A DNA stretch of 59,931 bases from Salinivibrio siamensis (lineage in GTDB: Bacteria > Pseudomonadota > Gammaproteobacteria > Enterobacterales > Vibrionaceae), in assembly GCF_001996005.1 (NCBI RefSeq), contig NZ_MUFB01000011.1:49835-109765 (forward strand), written 5' to 3'. This document shows, in pieces, positions 46,691-56,706 of this stretch. A program made the translations under genes and the position numbers. Below the pieces are notes generated by a model, which did not search any database, had not been told where the DNA came from, and saw only the letters and a program-made list of their open reading frames with translations. Every line of letters starts with the position of its first letter. Within the stretch, counting starts at the first letter, position 1.

Positions 46691-48316
46691 CTATGCTTGA
46701 GAGGGTATGTTGTTGTGTTTAAAAGTCGCTAAAAACTCCAGGAGATGATCACGGCTAAGCGGCGCACCAATGCCATAGCCCTGTACTCGCGTGCATCCTT
46801 TTTCTCTCAAAAAGTCAATTTGGTTTTGATTTTCGACCCACTCAGCGACCACCTCTACATTCATTAGCGCCGCACTCTGGCTAATCGATGACAAGATCAC
46901 TTCGTCCATTTCACTCTGGCCGATATTACGAACAAAGCGACCATCAATTTTTATCACGTCAAAAGGTAAATCACACATGGATTCAAAGCCAGCAAAGCCG
47001 GTACCAAAATCATCTAACGCACAGGAAATACCGAGTGATTTCAAACAATCCATTTGTTGGTGGGCATGCGTAAAGTTATGGATCCTGTCGGTTTCGACCA
47101 GTTCAACCTCCAGTTGCGGGACATCGTCTGGATAGTCAGGCAAAAGGCGCTGAATCACGCCTACCACAAAACCCGTCTCCAACTGCCGAGCGGTCACATT
47201 GACACTGATTGTCTTGAGAATGTCTGCCTGGCGTAATAAACGAATCGCTTCCAGCGCTTGTTCAAACATCGCGGTGGTTAACACGTCTTCGAGCTGGTAT
47301 TGACTTAGCAAAGGCAAAAACGCCGCAGGACTTTGATAACCACCCGATTCGAGTCGACGTCTCACCAGTGCTTCAAAGCCATCAATTTCGTCAGTCACAA
47401 TATTCAATTGTGGTTGAAAAAATGCCTCGAAGTGTTTGGCTTCAATATCGCGAATCAAAGTACGCAACGTTGCGTCGTCTTGATGCCCATCAGGACAAGG
47501 AAGCCAATAGTGCGCATCATAAAGCGGTATTTTTTTCGCTTTACGCGCCTGAATCGTCTCGAAGGATATCTCCTGCCAAGAGCGAAGCGCGCTGACCATC
47601 AATCGTGTAGGTAGTGATTTCTCCTCACTGGCACGGTTCAAGCTCTCAATCAACGCATTTAACAAACAATGACCTGTCGAGGAGTACGCCAACAACCCCA
47701 CAAACTTATCTGCGATGCGGTACCAGTGAAATTCCGTTATTTGATGAAGGTGTTCACTGACATGCTGTAACTGATGATTCCCCGCCATCACCGACTGGGT
47801 TTCATTAATCGTGCTGGTTCCTTGGCTATCAATAATCACCACCAACCACGGCGTTTTAACATCCACCGCCATAGCTTGAATGCGCTGATTAAGGGCGTCT
47901 TGCGAAAGGCATCTCGTCAGCGTGTCGTGCGGCAAAGACGCTTGTTTATTGCTCAAGATCGTTTTAACCGTATCGCACAACACCTCGCGATCCCAAGGTT
48001 TGCTAACGTATTGGCTCAATGCGCCGGCATTGATGGCCCGGGAAACACCCGGCAAATCGGCTTGTCCGGATAACATGATGGTGGCAATATCAGGATAACG
48101 TTGATGAATGTTAATCAGTAATTCCGCACCGTCCATGTGCGGCATCCGGTAATCGGAAATCACGAGGCCAATGTGATGTTCAGATAAAATAGCAAGCGCC
48201 TGCTGCCCCGACTCTGCGGTATGAATATGCGCCACAAAACGACGCAGTTCTCGCTTTAGCGCACGTAGGATATGCGGCTCATCATCAACCAATAGAATTT
48301 CCGTGTACGCCATCAT
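46691..48316 (-). CDS. Response regulator with EAL output (REC-EAL)
   Basis: 541 residues. Receiver 5-125 (ILLVDDEPHILRAL, phosphoacceptor Asp55 in VISDYRMPHMDG, Lys in YVSKPW). Residues 130-270 have the size of a GGDEF domain but no recognisable motif. EAL domain about 283-535 with GFEALVRR, SVNVTARQ, ELVETD, DDFGTG, VIKIDGRF and AEWVEN in place of AEGVET. The catalytic residues look complete, so phosphorylation probably controls cyclic-di-GMP hydrolysis. Its start overlaps the kinase gene stop by four bases (ATGA type), showing cotranscription and likely coupled translation. Confidence 0.9.
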   Translation of the reverse strand: MMAYTEILLVDDEPHILRALKRELRRFVAHIHTAESGQQALAILSEHHIGLVISDYRMPHMDGAELLINIHQRYPDIATIMLSGQADLPGVSRAINAGALSQYVSKPWDREVLCDTVKTILSNKQASLPHDTLTRCLSQDALNQRIQAMAVDVKTPWLVVIIDSQGTSTINETQSVMAGNHQLQHVSEHLHQITEFHWYRIADKFVGLLAYSSTGHCLLNALIESLNRASEEKSLPTRLMVSALRSWQEISFETIQARKAKKIPLYDAHYWLPCPDGHQDDATLRTLIRDIEAKHFEAFFQPQLNIVTDEIDGFEALVRRRLESGGYQSPAAFLPLLSQYQLEDVLTTAMFEQALEAIRLLRQADILKTISVNVTARQLETGFVVGVIQRLLPDYPDDVPQLEVELVETDRIHNFTHAHQQMDCLKSLGISCALDDFGTGFAGFESMCDLPFDVIKIDGRFVRNIGQSEMDEVILSSISQSAALMNVEVVAEWVENQNQIDFLREKGCTRVQGYGIGAPLSRDHLLEFLATFKHNNIPSQA

Positions 48317-49635
48317 GGGCTGCGCCCTCCTTTCATCACCTCATGGACTGGCGAAGAAATACCCTCAGCCTGATTTCCCGAGCAAGGCAACACAATCGTA
48401 AACGTCGTCCCTTTTCCTTGCTCACTGGTTACTGTGATTTGGCCACCGTGAGCGACAACAATATCGCGCGAGACGGACAAGCCAAGCCCCGTCCCCTGCC
48501 CGACCGGTTTGGTGGTATAAAATGGCTCGAAAATAGTCGCCAGCGCCTCTTCTGGGATCCCTTGGCCGTTATCTTTGATTTCAATAATCAGATGCTCTTC
48601 ATCGAGGGGGGCGACAGAAATCTTTATGTTTCCCTCGCCCTCAATCGCGTGTGCGGCATTAATGAGTAGATTGAGAAAAACTTGATTCAACTGCATGGGC
48701 TGACAAAGGATATCAGGTGTCTGAGGCGAGTAGTTTCTCTCTATTTCAATCGCATACTTAATCTCGTTATGGATGATTTTCAGTGTCGAGTCGATACCGC
48801 GGCGAATATCAGTGGTCGCCCATTCACCATTGTCAACGTGTGAAAATTCTTTGAGATCTTTGACAATCGTCATCACTCGCGTGATCCCTTCTAACGACTC
48901 TTCAATCAGATCGCTGGCATCTTCGAGTAAATAACTCAATTGAATATCGTCTTTTAGCACCTGTCGGTCTGCCAGTAAGGCCCTATTGTCGGTGCTCTCT
49001 ATCTTTTCGTCCAAACAACGGACATAGGCGGTAAATTTATCTAGATAGTCGTATAGCGTGCGAATGTTGGAGGAGATAAAAGCGATAGGGTTATTAATTT
49101 CATGGGCAATTCCCGCCGATATTTGCCCAATCGACGCCATTTTCTCTGACTGAAGCAGTTGACTCTGTAACTGCTTGAGTTCTGAAACGACCTCTTGATA
49201 TGCCTCAGTGCTTCGTTTGAGTCGCTCAGTATCTGGGATAGAGGGAAGAGCCTCTCGCGTAGGGGCCGCCAACGCTGTCGGGCGATAAAAACAAATGGCG
49301 ACCTGTGTGACCTCGCCATGCACTGACAGAATGGGAAGAAACTCGACGTCTTGCCATATGTATGCCGCATCAACATCCCCGCATATATCTATAATGACAG
49401 CGCCGGATGACTGTAATGGCGCTTGCGTCGAGAAAACCGTGTCGATGTTTTGTTGTAAAAATTGATGATGAGCAGGAAGACGCGCTAACAGCGCGTCTCC
49501 AACGAGGGCGTCGTTTGCTGCGTTGAGGCTGCGAAGAAAGCAGGTATTGGCGTCAACACGATAGTCACGATCGATAAGACATACCGCGATAGAGAGCCCA
49601 TTTAAAATCGCGGGTGAAATCTTGTTATCCTCCAC
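48313..49635 (-). CDS. Soluble histidine kinase with N-terminal PAS-like domain
   Basis: 440 residues, no membrane segment. N-terminal 1-120 resembles a PAS domain (LNGLSIAVCLIDRDYRVDANTCFLRSL...). A coiled coil (135-165) leads to His178 in GIAHEINNPIAFISSN. ATPase domain: NLLINAAHAIEGEG, DNGQGIP, FEPFYTTKPVGQGTGLGLSVS. NtrB-like subtype, akin to the kinase at 45047, and both share SEKMASIG before the His box. It lacks a receiver; flanking REC-HDOD and REC-EAL genes in the same operon are the obvious partners. Confidence 0.9.
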   Translation of the reverse strand: MEDNKISPAILNGLSIAVCLIDRDYRVDANTCFLRSLNAANDALVGDALLARLPAHHQFLQQNIDTVFSTQAPLQSSGAVIIDICGDVDAAYIWQDVEFLPILSVHGEVTQVAICFYRPTALAAPTREALPSIPDTERLKRSTEAYQEVVSELKQLQSQLLQSEKMASIGQISAGIAHEINNPIAFISSNIRTLYDYLDKFTAYVRCLDEKIESTDNRALLADRQVLKDDIQLSYLLEDASDLIEESLEGITRVMTIVKDLKEFSHVDNGEWATTDIRRGIDSTLKIIHNEIKYAIEIERNYSPQTPDILCQPMQLNQVFLNLLINAAHAIEGEGNIKISVAPLDEEHLIIEIKDNGQGIPEEALATIFEPFYTTKPVGQGTGLGLSVSRDIVVAHGGQITVTSEQGKGTTFTIVLPCSGNQAEGISSPVHEVMKGGRSP

Positions 49636-49702
49636 GTTCCCCTTCCATGTTTATGCCACATGCACAGCAAACCACAGCGTCATAGATTGTTATCCGGCAC
49701 AT

Positions 49703-50845
49703 TCAAATCGTCTCCTTATACGACTGAGTAAAAAAAGCGCCGATATTGGCCGACCAAGACTGTAAAAGCTTGGCTTTATCAATATCGTTCGCATTAATCC
49801 ACTGCCGGCAGTAATGCAATAGCGCGCCATCCTTGGTTCGCTCACTTTCAGGGGATAACGGGATGGCGCCGCTTGCCAACACAATCTCTGCAAGCTCAAA
49901 ATCATAGCCCCACAAAATAATGATATAACTCGAGACGACAAGCGCAGTATCAAAACGGGCAGGTAAATCGCAAATGGGATTGTTGCTACTTTCACGACAG
50001 CCAAGCTCTCGCGCCATCAGTTCCCCTAACGAAGACAACACTGATGCGAGATACAAACGCTCTGCATGCGCTTTGTCATACCCAAGGAATAGTCCCAGCG
50101 ACTTACTCACATTAGCCAGTTCAATATGTTCATCCACCACGGCATAGTGCTCTTTGGTGGACAAGTGCTTAAAGGCATTATGTCCCACCATAGTGGCAGC
50201 AATTGACTCGACCGATTGAATGCCCAGTCGATTAATCGCTGTTTCTATTGACCAAGTCCGGTTTCGAAAGCCCAAATAAGCAGAATTAGCAAGCTGTAAA
50301 AGTCGGGCAACTAGGGGAGGCTCTTCGCTGACCACTCGTGCAATTTGTTCCATGTCTGAATGGGGATCATTAATCGTGGCACGTAAACGGCGCACGCAGT
50401 CAGGCAAGACGGGAAAGTCCTCAATACCGACTAACCGGTTACGCGTTTCAGCATCAATTGGCAACTTATAGAGGCGCTCAACACTATTGAGTACATTATC
50501 AAAGTCATCTTCAGAGAAGGGTTTGGGTAGGACGAAGTGCACACTAGGCGTCGCGAGTTCGGTAATTTTTTGGCGCGTATCCCCTGTTATCAGGGCACGT
50601 ATCGTACCAGGAAAGCGCGCTCGAACCTGCTCTAATAACGCATCCCCCTTTAGCTTGGGCATCAGTAGATCACTGATCACCAGAGAAGGGGACTGATCAT
50701 CTAACAGGCCTTTCTCCCAATGGGTAGGATTCTTAATCAAGCTGATAGCCCAACTCGGTTTCAAGCGGCGAATCACCCGACCAATCGCCTTTAATGTGAG
50801 CGCGTCATCGTCAACGTAGATGACATGGAAACGCGGCCTACTCAT
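49703..50845 (-). CDS. Response regulator with HDOD output (REC-HDOD)
   Basis: 380 residues. Receiver 7-125 (VIYVDDDALTLKAI, phosphoacceptor Asp59 in VISDLLMPKLKG, Lys in VLPKPF). HDOD domain about 140-330 (FPVLPDCVRRLRATINDP, VVSEEPPLVARLLQLANSAY, SIETAINRLGIQSVESIAATM), a helical module related to HD hydrolases but lacking their metal residues and thought to scaffold protein partners. First gene of a three-gene operon, 67 bases before the kinase gene. Its product may compete with the REC-EAL protein for phosphate or bridge components. Confidence 0.9.
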   Translation of the reverse strand: MSRPRFHVIYVDDDALTLKAIGRVIRRLKPSWAISLIKNPTHWEKGLLDDQSPSLVISDLLMPKLKGDALLEQVRARFPGTIRALITGDTRQKITELATPSVHFVLPKPFSEDDFDNVLNSVERLYKLPIDAETRNRLVGIEDFPVLPDCVRRLRATINDPHSDMEQIARVVSEEPPLVARLLQLANSAYLGFRNRTWSIETAINRLGIQSVESIAATMVGHNAFKHLSTKEHYAVVDEHIELANVSKSLGLFLGYDKAHAERLYLASVLSSLGELMARELGCRESSNNPICDLPARFDTALVVSSYIIILWGYDFELAEIVLASGAIPLSPESERTKDGALLHYCRQWINANDIDKAKLLQSWSANIGAFFTQSYKETI

Positions 50846-51069
50846 GCTTCCCTCGTATTCTCATCGTTGTCCTCAAACGACCCAGCGCTATCGTTAGGCA
50901 GTAAGTGAGAGAGTAATCAACGCTGCGGCTTATCTCAGTGGAACCTTATCCAAAGTGAGATACCCAGCAATCCTTTCAGTAAGCGTAGTCCAAAATCCCA
51001 GACTGTCTTGGCATACGGGACGAAATTAGCGGTGTCTGGATAACGTTAATAGGGGGAGGGAGGGAAAGC

Positions 51070-51090
51070 GGGCTCAACATGGTTGAGCCC
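51070..51090 (-). terminator. Hairpin after the sphingomyelinase-like gene
   Basis: Perfect nine-base stem GGGCTCAAC (51070-51078) with GTTGAGCCC (51082-51090), tight three-base loop, then pyrimidine-rich sequence on the minus strand. Confidence 0.6.
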
Positions 51091-51120
51091 TGTAACAATG
51101 CACTCTATCAAGCGCTGAAA

Positions 51121-52128
51121 TTACTCAAATTCAAACTGTACCATGACCGGATAGTGGTCAGAGAGTTCATGGTAGTAACCATCATGATAGGTTTGTCCAG
51201 CCGCTTGCGGCCACTCGCCTTCAAGGTAGTCCCAATACCAATCATCGTTGGCGGTTAATTGCACCACCTTCATCTCAGGTTGATTGGCAGGCACTGCATG
51301 GTCACGGCTCCACAAAATATAATCTAGCGTCGTGTTGTAGTTAAGGTCATATTCAAAGTGATAAGCGTTCGCTTTCGTAAACCAATTATGCTTGGCGGAA
51401 AAAGACGTTACCTCAGGCTCGGTGAACCACAATGCGCCATTTAATGCCACTTTCATGTCGTTAATTTCATCTTGGCGACTCCACTCTACGTTCATGTCAC
51501 CACCAATAATCACAGGCTCGTCAGCGGGAATCGCCGCCTTGTCGATGAAGTCTTTGATTTCGCTAAGCTGACCAAGGCGCACTTGGTGCTCCTCATCAGA
51601 CATGCCATCGTGCGTTGCCTGTAAATGGGTGCCAATTAAGTGAAAGGCTTCACCTTCTTTATCGATCTCAACGTAGGCAAAGCCTTTGTTGGCTTGATAG
51701 TCCCAGCTACCTTTCAAGCTTTGATGATAAACGTGCGCCTTTTGAGTCAAAATGGGGTATTTAGAAAGGATAGTCACGCCGCCACGCACGACAAATAAAG
51801 AATTGGAACAATCTCCAGTCAGCGCATCCCAACCTTCCCCACTGCAGTCTTGTCCGACATTGGGTGTTTGATAGGGGTATAAGCTCGCCAGTTGATTCAT
51901 CGCTTGCTCGGCTTCCGCGTTAAAGGCCTCACTGATCAAAATCACATCAGGCTGCGTGTCCATATCGGCAATCGCTTGCGGCAGACGGGCGGCACGCTCA
52001 GCTTGATCCCAGTCTTGTAGGTTACTTAGTTGCATAATGTTATACGCCATGACGTTGAGCTGACCCGCATGCGCACTGAGACTAAGCAGCAACGCAGCTG
52101 CCGTTGAGAGCAGTTTATTGATTTTCAT
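51121..52128 (-). CDS. Secreted sphingomyelinase C-like phosphodiesterase
   Basis: 335 residues. Signal peptide 1-21 (LLSTAAALLLSLSAHA). Endonuclease/exonuclease/phosphatase fold, closest in wording to bacterial neutral sphingomyelinases/beta-hemolysins: MAYNIMQLSNLQDW, ISEAFNAEA (metal Glu), GWDALTGDCSNSLFVVRGGVTILSKYPIL, IGTHLQATHDG, IIGGDMNVEW (catalytic Asp/Asn), TLDYILWSRDH and ELSDHYPVMVQFE (Asp-His pair). It would cleave sphingomyelin or related phospholipids outside the cell. In vibrios such enzymes can be hemolytic, but free-living species also use them for phosphorus. Alone on its operon. Confidence 0.84.
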   Translation of the reverse strand: MKINKLLSTAAALLLSLSAHAGQLNVMAYNIMQLSNLQDWDQAERAARLPQAIADMDTQPDVILISEAFNAEAEQAMNQLASLYPYQTPNVGQDCSGEGWDALTGDCSNSLFVVRGGVTILSKYPILTQKAHVYHQSLKGSWDYQANKGFAYVEIDKEGEAFHLIGTHLQATHDGMSDEEHQVRLGQLSEIKDFIDKAAIPADEPVIIGGDMNVEWSRQDEINDMKVALNGALWFTEPEVTSFSAKHNWFTKANAYHFEYDLNYNTTLDYILWSRDHAVPANQPEMKVVQLTANDDWYWDYLEGEWPQAAGQTYHDGYYHELSDHYPVMVQFEFE

Positions 52129-52279
52129 GTTTCCTCTTTTCGTTTTGCTTTCTAATTGTTTTAGGTGTTTCGCCCACCAAAAGATTAGAAGCCTAACGAA
52201 AATGGCATGAGCCGCCCCAGGATTTGTTTACTTTTTCTGATATTTTTGTAACTAAGCTCACGTTCCTTGTATTACGTCA

Positions 52280-54547
52280 TTAATGCGTCACTAAGTAAGT
52301 TTGCGAGGTAAAGGTATGTTTTCTCAACATGGTCGCGAGCTCATGCTGCCTGACCGGTTTGGCAATATAATCATCCATACCCGCGGCTAAACACGCTTCC
52401 TTGTCTTCCGTTGTCGCATTCGCGGTCAGTGCAATAATGGGGGTTCGATTAAAGCGCGATTCTTGTGCCCGAATGTGTTCAGCGGCTTGGTAACCGTCCA
52501 TCACAGGCATCTGACAATCCATAAAAATCGCATCAAAAGGTTGGCTTTTCCACAGTGCCAGCGCCTGCTCACCATCGGCAGCCGAGCGAACATGTATCCC
52601 TAGCTGGGTCAACATCGCCTCAGTCACTCGTTGATTAACTTTGGAATCTTCCACGACCAAGACATGCAACCCAGCCAGCGATGTGCCTTTTCCGGTAGAT
52701 CGTACGACCCCCAGTGTCGGTTGGCGCTGTTGTAAGATGCGCACCAAATGCGCTTTTAAGTCATTAAATTGGTAGGGACGGCCTAAGTAACCCTCTATGC
52801 CTGAGCGTTCAATCCGCGGCTTATCCAATGCATCGGGCGCCGCCGTTAACATCATAATCGCAGGGCTTTTATCTCCAAACGTGGTAATGATTTGTTCAGC
52901 CAAGCGAAAACCGTCCATTTTGGGCATCACTTTATCGAGTAAAATCACTTTAAATGGATAGTGGCTATCAAGGCGTTCGCGAATTAAAGGAATCACGTCA
53001 TCCGGATGCATGCAGCATGTGACTTGGCAACCAAGGTTGCTCAATTGTGCCGTGGTGATGCGCATGTTTAAACGACTATCGTCTACCAATAACATCGGGG
53101 CGCCAGCGAAAAGATACGCCTCAACTGGTGTGGCTAAAGGAATATCCGCACAATCAAAACGCGCGGTGAAGGTAAACACACTGCCCACATTCACTTCACT
53201 GTTGAGGGTAATTCGCCCCCCCATTAAATTGACAATTTGCTGTGAGATGGCGAGCCCAAGCCCGGTACCTCGGGCGGTTGCTGTTAAGGAGTCACCTTGT
53301 TCGAACTTACCAAAAATACGGCTTTGTTCTTCAACGGGAATGCCAGGCCCGGTATCACTCACTTCAAAACGAAGCACACTGGCCGTATCCTCGTCACTCA
53401 CCTGCTTGATAGAGACAACCACTTCCCCACGCTCAGTAAACTTGATTGCATTACCCACCAAATTAATCATCACTTGGCGTAATCGTGGTGCATCACCTAT
53501 CAACAAAGGGGAAATATCAGCATCTATTTCGCAGCGAAAAGCGAGCTGCTTTTCCTTCGCTCGGAGAATGAACAGATTCTCAAGATCTTTCCCCAACTCA
53601 AATATATTGAGCTCTAATGGTTCCAGTTCTAACTTACCTGCTTCAATTTTAGAGAAGTCGAGGATGTCGTTAATGATATCTAATAACGACATCGACGATG
53701 TTTCCAACATCTCGACAAACTCTTGTTGCTCGTTGTTTAAGCGAGTGCTTTTTAACAGCGAGGCCATCCCAATAATGCCGTTCATTGGAGTACGGATTTC
53801 ATGGCTCATGTTGGCCAAAAACTCACTTTTCTTTTGGCTAGCCTTTTCAGCGTCGTGCTTCGCGTCCTCCAACTGAGCCAGTTGTTGCCCTAGCGCCGTG
53901 ATCATAGCGTTATAACGCGTTTCAAAACCTCGCCAATGATGGAATTGGGGGGGGACCTGAATCGGCGTGGGTACGCCATTATCCCACTGGTTGACCTGCT
54001 GGTGTAGCGCCACTAACGGCCTTTCTAAGTGGCGACGCACAATCCATATCGAGCTTAAGATCCCCAATCCTGAAACAGCCAACCATCCAAGAAAAACCCA
54101 CTGAGCACTATCGCCAAAGTAGGCATTTAACGCCGTATAATTTGACGCCACCTCAAGTTGCCCAAGGGTATACTCGTTTCCCTCGTCTCTTGCAATTAAC
54201 GACCAACGCTTTTGCAACGATTGTGCAGCAGGCTCCACGCCACGCTCAATTAACGAGCCATCGGCATCATATACATGGATATAATCAATCTCAGGTTGGG
54301 CGATGAGCTGCTCTATCCGTTGCTCAAACGCTTGCGTTTCCACACGCCATAGATGTCCAGTCATTGCACTGAGATCTCTGTTGCCCACCTCTTGCAAGGC
54401 GCGATCGACATCTGCTTTATGCGTTTGGTAATCGCCCAGCAGGAGAAGCGCCGCAAATAACGCTGTCAGTACGGTCCAGCTTAAGGCTAGCTTGGTAATG
54501 ATTCCCGCAGAAAGAGAGGGGCGAGTCAGGGGGCTGCCTACCTTCAT
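52280..54547 (-). CDS. Hybrid sensor histidine kinase with two receiver domains
   Basis: 755 residues from ATG 54547, which has AAAGG just upstream; a GTG two codons earlier is too close to it. Membrane segments about 20-38 and 150-170 flank a periplasmic sensor domain; a HAMP-like linker and coiled coil follow. His249 lies in [16 protein letters not shown]; ATPase motifs are [18 protein letters not shown] and TGLGLAIS. Receiver 1 starts at [10 protein letters not shown] with Asp in [11 protein letters not shown], receiver 2 at [10 protein letters not shown] with Asp in [11 protein letters not shown]. No HPt domain, so a separate phosphotransfer protein is needed. BarA-like in general plan; the stimulus is unknown. 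Confidence 0.9.
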   Translation of the reverse strand: MKVGSPLTRPSLSAGIITKLALSWTVLTALFAALLLLGDYQTHKADVDRALQEVGNRDLSAMTGHLWRVETQAFEQRIEQLIAQPEIDYIHVYDADGSLIERGVEPAAQSLQKRWSLIARDEGNEYTLGQLEVASNYTALNAYFGDSAQWVFLGWLAVSGLGILSSIWIVRRHLERPLVALHQQVNQWDNGVPTPIQVPPQFHHWRGFETRYNAMITALGQQLAQLEDAKHDAEKASQKKSEFLANMSHEIRTPMNGIIGMASLLKSTRLNNEQQEFVEMLETSSMSLLDIINDILDFSKIEAGKLELEPLELNIFELGKDLENLFILRAKEKQLAFRCEIDADISPLLIGDAPRLRQVMINLVGNAIKFTERGEVVVSIKQVSDEDTASVLRFEVSDTGPGIPVEEQSRIFGKFEQGDSLTATARGTGLGLAISQQIVNLMGGRITLNSEVNVGSVFTFTARFDCADIPLATPVEAYLFAGAPMLLVDDSRLNMRITTAQLSNLGCQVTCCMHPDDVIPLIRERLDSHYPFKVILLDKVMPKMDGFRLAEQIITTFGDKSPAIMMLTAAPDALDKPRIERSGIEGYLGRPYQFNDLKAHLVRILQQRQPTLGVVRSTGKGTSLAGLHVLVVEDSKVNQRVTEAMLTQLGIHVRSAADGEQALALWKSQPFDAIFMDCQMPVMDGYQAAEHIRAQESRFNRTPIIALTANATTEDKEACLAAGMDDYIAKPVRQHELATMLRKHTFTSQTYLVTH

Positions 54548-54638
54548 AATCACCTTTTATCGAAAAAGCTTCTCTGCTAATCATAGAGTCTAATCTTATT
54601 TTGGACGAGAAATGTCCTAGTTAGTGGGCGAAAAAGAA

Positions 54639-54665
54639 CAAAAAAGGCGCTCACAAAGGAGCGCC
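54639..54665 (-). terminator. Rho-independent terminator after hppD
   Basis: On the minus strand GGCGCTC, six-base loop, GAGCGCC, then a run of T (complement of 54639-54645). Confidence 0.8.
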
Positions 54666-54770
54666 AATAACATAGGGTGTCTACAAATAACGACAGCCTA
54701 TCGACTTGAGTCAGTTTATCCGGATAACCCGTATCGCAGCCTCAAGCGAGTTTGTTATGTACCGTTTCGG

Positions 54771-55856
54771 TTAGTCCAATACACCACGACGCATTTGATC
54801 CAGCTCGATAGACTCGAACAAGGCTTTAAAATTACCTTCGCCAAAGCCTTGGTTACCCTTACGTTGGATGATTTCGAAGAAAACCGGTCCAATAACAGTA
54901 TTGGTAAAGATTTGCAGTAAGATACCGCTGTCGACGTCACCATCAATCAATACACGGGTATCACGCAACTCATCGATGCTTTCTTCATGGCCATTGACAC
55001 GCTCGTTGATTTTCTCATAGTAGGTGTCCGGCGTATCCATGAACGCCATGCCTCGTTGGCGTAACGTCCGCACCGTTTGGTAGATGTTGTCGGTGGTCAT
55101 GGCGATATGCTGGATCCCCTCACCGTTATACTCTTTCAAATATTCTGCAATCTGTGACTTGTCATCACTTGACTCATTGATAGGAATACGGATTTTTCCG
55201 CAAGGTGCGGTCAGCGCTCGCGACTTCAGCCCGGTCTTTTTGCCTTCAATGTCAAAAAATCGGATCTCTTTGAAGTTGGCAATACGCTCGTAAAAGTCAG
55301 CCCATACATCCATGTTGCCAATATCGACGTTGTGGGTCAGGTGATCGATAACTTTCAATCCTGCATCCGCTTCTTTCAGGCGCGATTGCCAGTCTGGATA
55401 AAAGTCAAAATCGACTTCATAAATACTTTGGTCACCATAGCGGTCGACAAAGTAAAGCAATGAATCACCAATGCCGTATACCGCAGGAATGCTGAGCTCC
55501 ATTGGACCAATGTTTGGCTCAACCACTTTGGCGCCTTGTTTGGCCGCATACGCAATCGCGTGTACCGCATCTTTCACTCGAAACGCCATGGCGTTGACAC
55601 TCGCACCGTGCTGCTTAGCAAAGCCTTGCGCTTGTGATTCGGGCTCACCGTTTACGATAAAGTTGGTGTCTCCCTGACGATACAGCCAAACGTCTTTGTG
55701 CTTGTGTTTGGCAATTTCCGCAAAACCCATCAACGAGAACAAATTCTTAAGTGCATCGATACCCGCTTGATCGGGCGCTGTGTATTCAACGAACTCAAAC
55801 CCATCTGTGCCCAATGGATTAATCGTTTTGACAGGTGCTTGCATGGTTGACGTCAT
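54771..55856 (-). CDS. hppD: 4-Hydroxyphenylpyruvate dioxygenase
   Basis: 361 residues, normal length. Converts 4-hydroxyphenylpyruvate to homogentisate in tyrosine breakdown; in vibrios and Legionella this product oxidises to brown melanin. The Fe(II) ligands are in VIDHLTHNVDIG (His near 175), GIQHIAMTTDNIY (His near 250) and VFFEIIQRKG (Glu near 335), with the C-terminal gate QGFGEGNFKALFESIE. GGAGG is before the ATG. No hmgA, maiA or fahA gene is adjacent, so homogentisate use is not shown by context. Confidence 0.95.
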   Translation of the reverse strand: MTSTMQAPVKTINPLGTDGFEFVEYTAPDQAGIDALKNLFSLMGFAEIAKHKHKDVWLYRQGDTNFIVNGEPESQAQGFAKQHGASVNAMAFRVKDAVHAIAYAAKQGAKVVEPNIGPMELSIPAVYGIGDSLLYFVDRYGDQSIYEVDFDFYPDWQSRLKEADAGLKVIDHLTHNVDIGNMDVWADFYERIANFKEIRFFDIEGKKTGLKSRALTAPCGKIRIPINESSDDKSQIAEYLKEYNGEGIQHIAMTTDNIYQTVRTLRQRGMAFMDTPDTYYEKINERVNGHEESIDELRDTRVLIDGDVDSGILLQIFTNTVIGPVFFEIIQRKGNQGFGEGNFKALFESIELDQMRRGVLD

Positions 55857-56102
55857 AATCGCTTCCTCCTTGTGTGTAACATTAGAGATAGCATTAGACG
55901 GTGACTGGGACTAGAGAAGACAAGCGGACAGCTGGTTAATCAAATGTTAACCAATAGTGTCACTTATGCTGAACAGTGAGAGGAAAGCGTCGCTAACCGC
56001 GTTTTTTTAAGGGTTTAAGCCAATAACAAGTGTAAAGAATAGCAACCAAAACGCCATTACATTTTACATTTTTGCAACGCGAGATGAAAACCATACAGCG
56101 AA

Positions 56103-56128
56103 AACACAAACGCCGCCCAAAGGCGGCG
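56103..56128 (-). terminator. Rho-independent terminator after the small Gln-rich gene
   Basis: Stem CGCCGCC (56111-56117), loop CAAA, GGCGGCG (56122-56128); read on the minus strand it continues into TTTGTGTTTTC. Confidence 0.72.
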
Positions 56129-56153
56129 ACCAAAAAGCAGGCGGGTGGGCGTA

Positions 56154-56498
56154 TTAAACCTTGAGGCTGTAACTGTTTTGCTGGCCGTTGGGTGTGATGG
56201 TTTTTTGCACCTGATCCATCAGCGCTTGTTGCTGCTGGTTGTAGGCATCCGCTCGCGTTTTCTGCGCTTCTTGTTCCGCCACACGATCAATGAGGGCTTG
56301 ATAATCACGCTTATCCTCACGCTGCTCGCCCGATGCTGCGGCTTCTTTTTGCTCTTCTCGCTCTTTACGGATCAGCTCGGCACGCTCTTGCACGCTCATC
56401 GAGTTATTGAGACCGCCATTGACCTGATCATCTTGACGATCGCGCTGACGCTGCATGTATTGCTGCGCTAAAGGTTGCGAATTGATTGACGTCGGCAT
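56154..56498 (-). CDS. Small glutamine-rich coiled-coil protein of unknown function
   Basis: 114 residues from ATG 56498 (GAGAGGA upstream). No signal peptide. Rich in Gln, Arg and Glu with a long helical region (QERAELIRKEREEQKEAAASGEQREDKRDYQALIDRVAEQEAQKTR) and a polar tail. I do not recognise a family. The upstream frame to 56555 is outside the ribosome-binding site and unlikely to be translated. The longer helix suggests oligomerisation or a scaffolding role, which cannot be tested from sequence. Confidence 0.75.
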   Translation of the reverse strand: MPTSINSQPLAQQYMQRQRDRQDDQVNGGLNNSMSVQERAELIRKEREEQKEAAASGEQREDKRDYQALIDRVAEQEAQKTRADAYNQQQQALMDQVQKTITPNGQQNSYSLKV

Positions 56499-56706
56499 AG
56501 GTCCTCTCTCGAACAAGGTGACAACTTGATTAAATTTTAGCCCATACGCCCACAAATTGATATCTCAATTTACTATAGAGGATGTCACCACTGGCCTAGT
56601 TGTTGCACGTTATCTGACGTTGGCCGCGAGATACCAACGTAGAAGCAGGGGCTTAGGTGACCCAACGCCCAAGAAAAGCACGATGAATATAATGAGGAGA
56701 AACACC

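Noticed and set aside
56557-56706. Extended N-terminus of the FabG-like protein
   Set aside because: The extra 50 residues do not fit the SDR fold and the ribosome-binding site is at 56690-56700.
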